From Haematobia irritans (lineage: Eukaryota; Arthropoda; Insecta; Diptera; Muscidae): 64,000 nucleotides of DNA. Where the stretch lies: contig NC_134399.1 of the NCBI RefSeq assembly GCF_050003625.1, positions 148,422,473 to 148,486,472 on the forward strand. The letters run 5' to 3'. Position numbers and translations under genes: made by a program. Position 1 is the first letter of the stretch, and each line of letters begins with the position of its first letter. Shown here piece by piece: positions 12,154 through 23,900 of the stretch. A model generated the notes under the pieces. That model had not been told where the DNA came from. It did not search any database and saw only the letters and a list, made by a program, of their open reading frames with translations.

Positions 12154-13135
12154 AAGGGTGATACGGTCAAAATTTTGTCAAGGGAAAACGCGTGTAAATC
12201 GGTGAAATCATTTATTTAAAAAATCAAATTAAATTTCTTTTTCGAGTTCAATTAGTATAAAATTCAGGAAAAATATTCAGTTAGGCTTTCGCTTTTCCAA
12301 ATTCGAATTGGCGGGCCTCGCGCTTGACACCTGCCATCAGATTTTGTACAGCCACCTTCTTCGCCGCAGAAAGCCAGTTTGCCTTGAACTGCTGGTCGTC
12401 CTTAGAAGTTTTTTTGGTCTTCTTTAGGTTCCGCTTGACAATAGCCCCGTATTTCTCAATTTGGCGGAGCTCTGGCATGTTGGAAGGGTTCTTGTCCTTG
12501 GGAACCACCTGCACGTTGTTGGCGGCGTACCACTCCATGGTCTTTTTACCGTAATGGCAAGATGCTAAATCCGGCCAAAACAGTACGGAACAACCGTGTT
12601 TCTCCAGGAAAGGCAACAGGCGTTTGTTCAAACACTCTTTCACGTAAATTTCTTGGTTGACAGTCCCGGAAGCTATGAAAATGCTGCTTTTCAAGCCACA
12701 GGTACAGATGGCTTGCCAAACCAGATATTTCTTTACGAACTTTGACAGTTTTATGTGCTTGAAAATATCTGCTACCTTTCCCCTTCCTTTTGCCGTATAA
12801 AACCCCTGTCCCGGAAGCTGCTTGTAGTCGGCTTTGACGTAGGTTTTGTCGTCCATTACCACGCAGTCAAACTTCGTCAGCATCGTCGTGTACAGCCTCC
12901 GGGATCGCGCTTTGGCCGTCGTATTTTGTTTATCATCGCGATTTGGAGTCACTACCTTCTTATAAGTCGATAGTCCTGCTCGTTTTTTGGCTCGATGCAC
13001 GGTTGTAGACGGTACATCCAGCTTATTTGCGCCATCTCGGAGAGAGAGGTTAGGGTTTCGCTTGAAACTACCGGCAACTCTCTTTGTCGTCTCAGCGGTT
13101 AGGTTTGGTATATTGGCAGTCCGATATTTTCATGC
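12154..13135 (-). pseudogene. DD37E Tc1/mariner-superfamily transposase, 5'-truncated
   Basis: An open frame runs from 13129 down to 12281 (282 codons) without a clear start. The N-terminal third looks like a helix-turn-helix region (NPNLSLRDGANKLDVPSTTVHRAKK). The catalytic core shows VVMDDKTYV (first Asp), FWPDLASCHY (second Asp) and ELRQIEKYGAIVKRNLKK (Glu). There are 37 residues between the second Asp and the Glu, which defines the DD37E group. The usual PIEKYW is here QIEKYG, so activity may be reduced. The 3' end shows the terminus AAGGGTGATACGG at 12154, preceded by TA. The other inverted repeat and the first part of the DNA-binding domain are missing beyond 13135, so it cannot be autonomous. 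Confidence 0.85.
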
Positions 13136-13417
13136 TCGCTTATACTATTCAGTCAATTGTGATACAACAGTCGTGTACTGGGCCTTAAATAAATTGAACT
13201 CATGTTCTAGGACGCTATCTAGCTTTAAATCTGTGCTCTATAAAACAAGATTAATTAGAAATAATATGAATTTTCTAATTAAAATTTCTTAATTTTGAAG
13301 AAATTTGTCCTATGAATTTAGGTAAAGTAATATTTCATATTAAGTTAAGTTAAAATGCACCATCTAATCTGCATTTAATAGCTTTGGTATTCTAAACTCA
13401 TTCTCATTTTCCCACAG

Positions 13418-13507
13418 GGTTTTCTCATCATTCTTCTGGTTATCTCCATGTTCCGTAAACCAGTATGCCTGTTCTGCGGCTCCTTCTTAAACCTCTATGT
13501 GGGTTAA
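13418..13507 (+). CDS. Candidate orphan terminal exon of a membrane protein
   Basis: A strong splice acceptor (TCTCATTTTCCCACAG) precedes 29 open codons that end in TAA: GFLIILLVISMFRKPVCLFC and a short tail NLYVG. The first half is hydrophobic. About half of the third codon positions are G or C, clearly above the surrounding DNA. It could be the last exon of a gene whose earlier exons lie elsewhere, or chance. No partner exon is seen nearby, so I cannot tie it to the ZP gene. Confidence 0.3.
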   Translation, partial: GFLIILLVISMFRKPVCLFCGSFLNLYVG

Positions 13508-13529
13508 ATATCTCTGTTAAATGTATTAA

Positions 13530-14340
13530 CTTGCAAAAAAAAAAAACTCTATCAAAGGTCAACAATCTAATTTAACTTTATTTAAGAATCTCATAAACAA
13601 CCATTCTAACTGGCATCAAAGTCTTTCTCATCTAATTCACTATTCATTTGAATGATTTCTGCCAAAAAAAAATCCTTTGCTAGAAGCAAACACAATCTTT
13701 ATATGTGGTGACCTTGGTTACAATAATGCTTTACACATTTTCTATTCTCGCAGCCATTGGAAACGGATAATGGAAATTAGTTGTTGCATTTTATTTGATT
13801 CTATGGCGACAAAAGTAATACTCATCCGGATGATATTCCGCTTGAACGCTTGTATGTGTTAGAAAAAAAAAAAAACACACACACAAACTTTTATACAGAG
13901 TTGGCAAATTCCCCACAGAATTTGTTTTTTATTTACGTCGTTTTTTATGTTTTCTATATTTTGCCTGATGCCAACTTTTCTTGTGCCAAAGCCGGAAATT
14001 CAACACAAATTTTTGCTTTTTAGGAAATGTCATTATATCGCTTAAAATTGGATGGTGAAGAGTATATCAAATATTATATGAGGATTATCCCATGAATAAA
14101 ATTGGCTCAAATGTATTTAATGTTTTTTGCGTTTATTCCGGGACACATTGGCATAACAAAAGCTGTGTACATTAATGTTTAGATAAAATTAGAAAAATTA
14201 TTAATTTTATATACAATATTATAGATATTAAATACCGTCGAGATTTGTATTTAATTTAAGTTACAATTGGTATATAACTTATAAATCAATATATAATTTT
14301 ATAAATCTTTAGACGTAAGCATAAAATCTCTCTCTTTACC
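13530..14340. other. AT-rich non-coding DNA
   Basis: There are poly-A and poly-T runs and a short CA repeat near 13875. No gene, terminus or repeat unit was recognised. Confidence 0.4.
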
Positions 14341-14356
14341 ATATTCAAAATCCAGA

Positions 14357-14957
14357 TCCCAGCAAAAAAATTTGGAAGTTCCTCCAAAGGTTTAAAGTTG
14401 TACCTTTGAAAAAACTTCCAAACTTTTTTGCACTTCCAGAAGATGCACTATCAATGATGGTCTTTATTTTAACTACCCAGGAAGTTATTTTAATTACATT
14501 TGTTATAACTTGGTTTTTCATACATTTAATGGATAATTTTAACTTTTTTTGTTTCAAATAGGTTAAAAACAGAGTAAGAATTCATAAAATGGTACAAATC
14601 ATTTAAATTTTGTCGACAAAAATGCTAAATCCAATCTGAAAAAATTGTGAAATTTTGAAAATATTTGAGGTCAAACGTTTCCGACAAGCGTTACAATCCA
14701 TTAAAAATTATAAAAAATTATAAAAATTATTTATTTGACAAAATATCACAGAATTTTTTAATTTACATCCCAAACATTGAATTCGGATCACACCTAAAGA
14801 AGTGATGCAAATTCAGTGCAACGGCTGTTGAAATGGAGGACTTCCGTCCTATGACAAGCCCATGTTAAATACGTCGCTTCTGCGTCAATGTTGCACCACT
14901 TCCGGCTCCAAAAAGAACATTTTCATTACTTTTTTGGCGACGCTTTTTTTGTTGGGA
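14357..14957. mobile_element. Possible small inverted-repeat element
   Basis: The left edge CCCAGCAAAAAAATTTGG and right edge CGCTTTTTTTGTTGGGA are imperfect inverted repeats. The left part also has GGAAGTTC/CTTCCA inversions. No clear target-site duplication was found, so the element call is weak. Confidence 0.35.
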
Positions 14958-15059
14958 TTTTGTGAGGGAAAAGAGATTTAAAAAAGCGCTGAGGGGTATA
15001 ATATTTACCTACTGTTTTTTAGATTGGCAGAATTCTTGATGTTTTGGTAGATTTTTGCA

Positions 15060-16850
15060 AAATGTTCAGCTCCGGCAATTCAATAATAGAAATATAATGT
15101 TGACAAAATTTTCTATAGAAATGAAGTTTTGACAAATTTATTTGTAGAAATGAAATTTTGTCGAAATTGTCTATAGAAATAAATATTTCATAAAATTGTC
15201 TATAGAAAAAAACTTTTGACAACATTTGCTATAAAAATAAAATTTTGACAACATTTTCTACAGAAATGAAATTTTTTACAAAATTTTCTATAAAAATAAA
15301 ATTTTTACAACATTTTCTACAGAAATGAAATTTTTGACAAAATTTTCTATAGAAAAAAAATTTTGAAACTTTCTACAGAAATGAAATTTTGAAACTTTCT
15401 ACAGAAATGAAATTTTTGATAAAATTTTCTATAGAAATAAAATTTTGACATTTTCTATAGAAATAAAATTTTGACATTTTCTATCGAAATACAATTTTGA
15501 CAAAATTTTCTATAGCAATACAATTTTGAAACAAATTTCTATAAAAAAAAATTAGCAAAATTTCCATAGAAATACAATCTTACAAAAATCTTACAACATT
15601 TTTTGTAGAAATAAATTTTCTATAGAAGTAAAATTTTGACGATATTTTCTATAGAATAAAATTTGGTCAAAATTATCCATAGAAATAACATTTTGATACA
15701 ATTTTCTACTGAAATAAAATGTTGACAAAATTTTCTACCGAAAAAAAAATTTACAAAATTTTCTATAGAAGTAAAAATTTTTTTTAAGACGAAATTTTCT
15801 ATAGAAATTAATTGTAACAAAATTTTCTATAAAATTAAAATTTTGTCAAAATTTTCTATAGAAATAAAATTTTGAAAAAAAAAATTCTATAGAAATAAAA
15901 TTTTTACAAAATTTTCTATAGAAATAAAATTTTGACAAAATGTTCTATAGAAATAAAATTTTAACAAAATTTTCTACTGAAATAAAATTTTGACAAAGCT
16001 TTCAATAGAAATAAAATTTTGACAAAGCTTTCAATATAAATGAAATTTTGATAAAATTTTCCATAGAAGTAAAATTTTGAATAAATTTTCTACAGAAATA
16101 AAATTTTGACACAATTTTCTATAGAAAAAAATGTTGACAAAAATTTCTATAGAAATAAAATTTTGACAAATTTTTCTATAAAAAAATAATTTTGACAAAG
16201 TTTTCTTTAGAAATAAAATTTGGTCAAAATTATCGACAGAAATAACATTTTGATACAATTTTCTACTGAAATAAAATGTTGACAACATTTTCTATCGAAA
16301 AAAAATTCGACAAAATTTTCTACCGAAAAAAATTTTGACAAAATTTTCTATAAATTTTTTTTTTTTGAAAAAAAAAATTGACGAAATATTCTATAGAAAT
16401 TAATTTTAACAAAATTTTCTACTGAATTAAAATTTTAACAAAATTTTCTATAGAAATAAAATATTGACAAAATTTTCTATAGAAATAAAATTTTGACAAA
16501 ATTTTCTATAGTAATAAAATTTAAAAAACAAATTTTCCTTAAAAATAAAATTTTGACAAAATTTTCTATAGAAATAGAATTGTGAAAAAAAATATACAAA
16601 TAAAACTTTGACAAAATTTTCTATAGAAATAAAATTTTGACTAAATTTTCTATTACAATAAAATTTTGACAAAGCTTTCAATAGAAATAAAATTTTAACA
16701 AAGATTTCAATAGAAATGAAATTTTGAGAAAATTTTCTATGGAAATAAAATTTTGAATAAATTTTCTATAGAAATATAATTTTGACAAATTTTTCTAAAG
16801 AAATAAAATTTTGGTAGAATCTTCTATAGAAATGAAATTTTGATAATTAT
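15060..16850. repeat. 29-bp AT-rich minisatellite array
   Basis: About 1.8 kb consists of tandem variants of ATTTTCTATAGAAATAAA followed by ATTTTGACAAA, with a period near 29 bp (28-30). The unit itself is partly palindromic around CTATAG. Several minus-strand open frames (for example 16031-16288 and 16448-16681) are pure translations of this repeat. The same unit occurs inside family A Helentron-like elements (37245-37620 and 59880-60180) and, in degraded form, over much of 33-45 kb. Confidence 0.9.
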
Positions 16851-16859
16851 CATGGGAAT

Positions 16860-17917
16860 AAAAACAGAGGTTTTTGCTTTGTTTGTTGAGAGTTGTAATT
16901 TTATTCAAATATTTATAATATTTCTTAACATCTCCGATGTTCATCCTCAGAGAAATTACTTTACAAATAACAGAAAGCATATAACACATTAGTTAACAAT
17001 ATATATAAAGACTCGAAAAAATATAGTCGATCTTTAGAAGAGCACTTTTGGAAGATGTACACAAAAGGTAATGACTTAAGAACAACTTCCATCTGGTTAA
17101 TATAATCAGTTATCTAAAGAAAGGCTCCCACCATAATTGCAGCGTTGAAGCCAGATGAAATCAATACAAACATAAGATTTATTATGTAAGATTCTCAAGC
17201 TGCGCAACAACAACATCAGTGGTTCAATTATAATAAACTAAATAGTTGTAAATCCTTGCTCTTCTAGAAACTTTACTGAGGTTAAATTATATTTTTAAGC
17301 AGGAAATTTTATACTGATAGTCGGTTTATATTAAGATACATCTTTATTTATTTATTTTATTTAAGATACATCTACGTCAAGGCTCGTGTTTCCTTTCGCT
17401 TTCTTACACTATATACAGTCCGTATCCATTGGAGACTATTGGCGCATACTATATTGGGATTGGCCCGACGACATTCCATTATCGCCAATGAGCTATTTCT
17501 AACTTCAAAATCCTGCTGGTATGATCATGTTTGAAAACTGGTAGCACGTAAATAACTCTTCAAACTTTCAGCAATATCCCTATAGTTCTCACCGGAAAGT
17601 AGAATAGAACCCATCATCAATTATAAGTAGGGCTTGTCTAATAAAATTAACATCGTCGTGGCTCATTGAACTTAACGATGGTAGAGTAGAGAGTCTGACC
17701 CTAGAGATATTCTAAGTGTATTTGAAGGATCAAACAGCAACCATATCCACACATTTGGAACTCTTCCTAAATTGGATGTGATTTTTTCAACATAAGTCTT
17801 AATCCAACCTTTTAAAATTTCAATTTAATTTCTCATTTATATTCTATTTTTCAAATTTAATAAAATTGAATTTGTAATTTATTCATGTATTTTTTCTATA
17901 CTATTGCATTTTTTCAG
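16860..17917. other. Presumed intron upstream of the first visible ZP exon
   Basis: This is AT-rich sequence without a recognised exon. It ends in a branch and pyrimidine region (CTATTGCATTTTTTCAG) that forms the acceptor of the exon at 17918. Because that exon begins in mid-protein, this stretch is most simply intronic. Confidence 0.5.
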
Positions 17918-20900
17918 GTTACCAAACTAGACGATATTAGTCCATTGATATTTTTAAATCGCACAAAAGCCGCACTGAATTGTGCAGCCGGTTCTATGCA
18001 GGTTAGTATTGAATTCCATTGAATTTGATTTCATTGTCAATGACGGAAATATGAAACTCATTTCACTGTGGAAATTTTCACTTTACATTAATATCATAAA
18101 TTTACATAGTTGAGTGCCTCTTGGATATTGTGCTCGTGAGCATATAAGAGCCGATAAGCAATATTCTATTGATGGTGTTTTTTTTTTGTTCTATTTCTCT
18201 TATGTACTTAGGTGGACATGAAATTCAATGAGCCATTCCATGGCATCATACAAGCTGATTATGATCGTAGCAGTGCATGCCGCGTCAATGGTAAAGGTGC
18301 ATTAAGTTATAGATTGGAACTGCCATTAAAGGGATGTGGTACTTTACAGGTAAGTGGGATGTGATGGTTATTCCAATAGGTGTGTTTTTGTAAAAGTTTG
18401 AATAAACAAGGATTCCACTTCTTTGATACAAATCCCGATTTTCCGTTTTTAAGGAAGATTAAAATGAATATCTTCTCGGATTTTTCTGCATAAAATAGTA
18501 AATATTGTAAATAATTATAATTATCCTAAAAACTTTATAGCGTAGGCACGTTTACTTTTTATAATTTTTTATTTAGGTGTTCGGCCGAAATTGGGATTGA
18601 ACTTCCTATGTATTTAATGCGAGCATACTACGGAGGCTCACCAAAGCAAGATTTTTTTTATTATAATTTCAAGTTGTAAAATTGTAAACTAACTTGAAGA
18701 CGAAAACACACCTATTGTTATTATGAAAAAATTTCTAATGAATGATTTATGACTGTATTTGTTTGATTACTCCCCTGTACTTTTCATTGTACCTATACCT
18801 GGTAATAGAATCCAACACGTGTCTTCACCAATAATATAATTGTACGTTTTCATGCAAATTTGGAAATGGATGGCGATGAAATTATCACCATTGTATGTCG
18901 TTATCCTCCACCAATACCCTCACTGCCACCAGCTTTACCAGCTCCCATGTAAGTTTTACAGTGACCGCAGGAAATTTTTCGACCAACTCATTATGCAAAT
19001 TTAATTTTGTTTCCAGTTTAAATCCTATTGCTGCCGGAGCCGTTGTCCATCCCCCTCTAAAGGGTATACAAATTTTGATGATCATTTGTGCTATCATGTT
19101 CCTTACCCTATTGCTATTGGGCTTGGCTGTATCCTATTATTGCCTGCGTAGCCGTCCCATACCAGTGGTTCGTCGTCTTCCTATGTCGATGGGAAGTGGT
19201 TCGGAAATTACTAAACTTAGCGGTAGTAGTATGGGTGGTATTGGCGAAGAGGTGGGTATTAAAATACCTCGTGCCCATGCTCCATTGGCTGCTGTGCACA
19301 GTTCATCGGGTAGTGAAGGTGCCATATTGCCTTCAGATTACCCAAGCGAATCGCATTCCGAAATCGAAGAAATTGTGTAAGTATAATGGGAAGAGTTGCA
19401 AATTTAAATTAAATTAAAACCAAATATATTAACTTATAGTTATAATTAACATTTTAAATTAATAATAATACAAAACTTAAAAAGTAAAAGAAAATAAGAA
19501 CTAAATATTAAAATGATCAAATTGAAGCTTAAATTAAAAAAAATTAAAATAAAAGATTTTAGATTCACAATTAAATTTAAAAGTAAATCTTAATAATAAG
19601 AAATATAAATTAATAATTAAAAGTTAAAAGGTAAAAGATAAGAAAGTAACAAAAAACAAGTATATACGGCCGTAAGTTCGGCCAGGCCGAATCTTATGTA
19701 CCCTCCATCATGGATTGCGTAGAAACTTCTACGAAAGACTGTCATCCACAATCGAAATACTTGGGTTGTGGTATCTTAAAACTTCTTAACATCGTTGTAG
19801 ATGTAGAAACATTGTGAGTTAGTCCATACGTGGTATATATTAGACAAAAAAGTTATGTATAGTTAAGTCTACAAATAATTACGACTCGATATGGACTTTT
19901 TGCACGATACGTAGAGAGCCAGAATTTCAAAAACGGGGTCGCTTATATGGGGGCTATATACAATTACGAACCTGATATGGACAAATTTTTGTGTATATAT
20001 ATATAACTAGGCATGGTTGTTAACGACCATATACTAGCACAATGTACCAAATTTCAACTCACTCGGATGAAATTTGCTCCTCCAAAAGGCTCCAAACCAA
20101 ATCTCGGGATCGGTTTATATGGGGCTATATTTGATTATGGACTGATATGGACCACTTTTGGCATGGTTGTTAAATATCATATACGATCACCATGTACCAA
20201 ATTTCAAGCAGATCGGATGAATTTTGCTTCTCCAAAAGGCACCGTAGGTCAAATCTGGGAATCGGATTATATGGGAGCTACATATAATTATGGGCTGATA
20301 GGAACCAATTCCTGCATGGTTTTTTGTTTTTTATATATATGTTTGCAACACCCAAAAGGAGACGAGATAGACACATGGTGTCTTTGGCAAAAATGCTCAG
20401 GGTGGGCTCCTGAGTCGATATAGCCATGTCCGTCTGTCCGTCTGTCCGTGAACACATTTTTGTAATCAAAGTCTAGGTCGCAGTTTTAGTCCAATCGACT
20501 TCAAATTTGGCACAAGTATGTGTTTTGGCTCAGAATAGATCCCTATTGATTTTGGAAGAAATCGGATCAGATTTAGATATAGCTCCCATATATATCTTTC
20601 GCCCGATATGCACTTATACGGCCCTAGAAGCCTGAGTATTACCCCAATTTGGTTGAAATTTTGCACTAGGAGTACAATTGGTAGTATAGTCAAATGTGCA
20701 AAATTTTATTGAAATCGGTTCAGATTTAGATATAGCTCCCATATATAGCTTTCGCCCGATATGGACTAATACGGTCCCAGAAGCCGGAGTTTTACTCCAA
20801 TTTGGTTGAAATTTTGCACAGGGAGTAGAATTAGCATTGTGGCTATGCGTGCCAAATTTGGTTAAAATCGGTTCAGATTTAGATATAGCTCCCATATATA

Positions 20901-23900
20901 GCTTTCGCCCGATTTACACTCATATGACCACAGAGGCCAATTTTTAACTCCGATTTTGTTGAAATTTTGCACAGGGAGTAGAATTAGCATTATTGCTAAG
21001 TGTACCAAATTTGGTTAAAATCGGTTCAGATTTAGATATAGTTCCCATATATATGTTTTTCTGATTTCGACAAAAATGGTCAAAATACCAACAGTTTCCT
21101 TGTAAAATCGCCACTGCTTATTCGAAAAGTTGTAAAAATGACTCTAATTTTCCTAAACTTCTAATACATATATATCGAGCGATAAATCATAAATAAACTT
21201 TTTCGAAGTTTCCTTAAAATTGCTTCAGATTTAAACGTTTCCCATATTTTTTACTAACATTGTGTTCCACCCTAGTGCATTAGCCGACTTAAAACTTGAG
21301 TCTATAGATTTTTTAGAAGTCTATCAAATTCTGTCCAGATCGAGTGATATTTAAATGTATGTATTTGGGACAAACCTTTATATATAGCCTCCAACACATT
21401 TGTCGGATGTGATATGGTATCGACAATTTAGATCTACAAAGTGGTGCAGGGTATAATATAGTCGGCCCCGCCCGACTTTAGACTTTCCTTACTTGTTTTA
21501 CATATATTCCAGATATGTTCGGAAGATTCCGAAAAAATGTCCAACATTACATTGTAGTATATTAAATTTTGAACTGTAAAGTGTGTCTTATTAAAGACCT
21601 AAAGTCAGAAAAGAACAGTGTTTGATATAAACGAAATGGACTGTTTTGTTGTTTCAAAAATAACTTTTTTTATTGAAAAAATAAAAATTTTGTAACAAAC
21701 GAATTTTTTGGTGATAAAAGTTTAAAATTTTCGAAGCAATTCAAAAAACTCTAACAAAAAAAAACGTTTTCGGTACACGTTTTCCAAACGTTTTTTTTTT
21801 CTTTGCGTGCATATACTAACATCACGTACCAAATTTCAATCGAATGGGAAGATGTTTGCTCTTCCAAGGGGCTCTGGAAGTCAAATCTGGGGATCGGTTT
21901 ATATGGGGCCTGTATATAATTATGGGCCGATTTCGACCAATTTTTGCATGGGAGTTTGAGGCCATATATTAACACCACGTACCAAATTTAAACTGAATCA
22001 GATGAATTTTGGTCTTCCAAGAGGCTCCGGAGGTCAAATCTGATGATAGGTTTATATGGGGGCTTTATATAATTATGGACCGATGTGGACCAATTTTTGC
22101 ATGGTTGTTAGAGACCATATACTAACACCACGTACCAAATTTCAGCCGGATCGGATGAAATTTGCTTCTCTTAGAGGCCTCGCAAGCCAAATCGGGGGAT
22201 CGGTCTATATGGGGGCTATATATAATTATGGACCGATGTGGACCAATTTTTGCATGGTTGTTAGAGACCATATACTAACACCATGTCCCAAATTTCAGCC
22301 GGATCGGATGATATTTGCTTCTCTTAGAGGCCTCGCAAGCGAAATCGGGGGATCGGTTTATATGGGGGCTATATATAATTATGGACCGATGTGGACCAAT
22401 TTTTGCATGATTGTTAGAGACCATATACTAACACTGTGTACCAAATTTCAGCCGGATCGGATGAAATTTGCTTCTCTTAGAGGCCTCGAAGCCAAATTTG
22501 GGGGTCCGTTTATATGGGGGCTATACGTAAAAGTGGACCGATAAGGCCCATTTGCAATACCATCCGACCTACATCAATAACAACTACTTGTGCCAAGTTT
22601 CAAGTCGATAGCTTGTTTCGTTCGGAAGTTAGCGTGATTTCAACAGACGGACGGACGGACGGACATGCTCAGATCGACTCAGAATTTCACCACGACCCAG
22701 AATATATATACTTTATGGGGTCTTAGAGCAATATTTCGATGTGTTACAAACGGAATGACAAAGTTAATATACCCCCAATCCTATGGTGGAGGGTATAAAA
22801 ATTAATAATTGAAATTTATAAATTAATTAAAGAAAATTAATTAAAAAACAAATATTAAATTAACTAATTTGTAGTAACATTTTGGTATAATTTTTTTATT
22901 TATTTTCCAATCAATATTTTCATAAAATCGTTTTCTTCCTCACAGATCATTGCCTTTCAGTTCGGCTGGAAGTTTCGAAAATCCTGCATTTATCCAAGAA
23001 ACATCAAGCATTTACAGCGATCATTATGGTCATACACAAGAGATTCAAGCTGCCTCTGCTGTGGCAATTGCCTCATCGACTCCTCGCCATCCCATTGCGG
23101 TTAAGGAGGCTTCCTCACCCAAATTCGATGTACAAGTACGTGTCAAGAAGTCACCACCTCCACCACCGTCACCACAAACATCCGATACCGAAAGTGTGGC
23201 TACTCTCCGAAATGATCGCAATAATCTCTCTACCATTATGGAATCTCATGAGGATCGTGAAAGTGTTATAACCATGGAATCACTGCCGGGTCAAGAAGAG
23301 ACCATGCAAACGCAATTCACCTATACCCCAGACATACATACAGCACCTTATCATACGGAAATTACCATGTTACCACCACCGCAACCTGTGTTCTCCGTGT
23401 ACACTCGTACCCATCATGAAATGGTCGATGGTCGACCAGAGACTTGGTCTGATTACACCGATGGACCGGCCCTTAGTGAAATTACCGATGTTACGTCAAG
23501 AGCTCCTGATTTGCATTCAGTGGCTGAAATGGTCGACAGCACACACTTTGTTGAAACGGAATATATTCCACCAGAGCCTCCAATTGTCATTAAGAAACCA
23601 CAAATCACCTCACACACTGTGGATGATGTTTACTTGCGTACCATAACCGAGAAGAAGACAATTGAGGATATTGAATCGCATAAACGTAAGGTCACCGAAT
23701 ATAAACCTAAACCCAAGGCCTTGGCTCCTCCAGTGCCGGATCCAACATGGGATGTTAAAATCCGCAACTATCCTACGGAGCGTGAGCAACAACAATGGGA
23801 GAACTTTTCAGATATTTCGAGTGTTTCTGGTTTGACTTTGACACCAAAGATGGAAAGATCGGAATTGTCATTGCCACCTATTAAGCCCACAGAACCACCA

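Larger units (their letters stand above)
19653..22800 (-). mobile_element. Helentron-like element, family A (copy 3), in ZP gene intron
   Basis: This is a reverse-oriented family A copy inside the intron 19377-22945. Its left terminal hairpin follows AAAAAACAAG at 19653. The right end has the GACGGACGGACGG microsatellite and CTATGGTGGAGGGTATA at 22785-22797. It is interrupted at about 20324-21811: the left side stops at TTCCTGCATGGTT, and the right side resumes at ATATACTAACATCACG, which are adjacent in other copies. The 153-bp units at 22056-22544 are nearly identical to those at 8134-8900. Confidence 0.8.

Noticed and set aside
12324..12973. Plus-strand frames opposite the DD37E transposase
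   Set aside because: Antisense shadows of the minus-strand transposase.
15019..16989. Several 60-85-codon minus-strand frames with repeated FYRKFCQNFISIENFV text
   Set aside because: Translations of the 29-bp minisatellite. There are no start context or coding features independent of the repeat.
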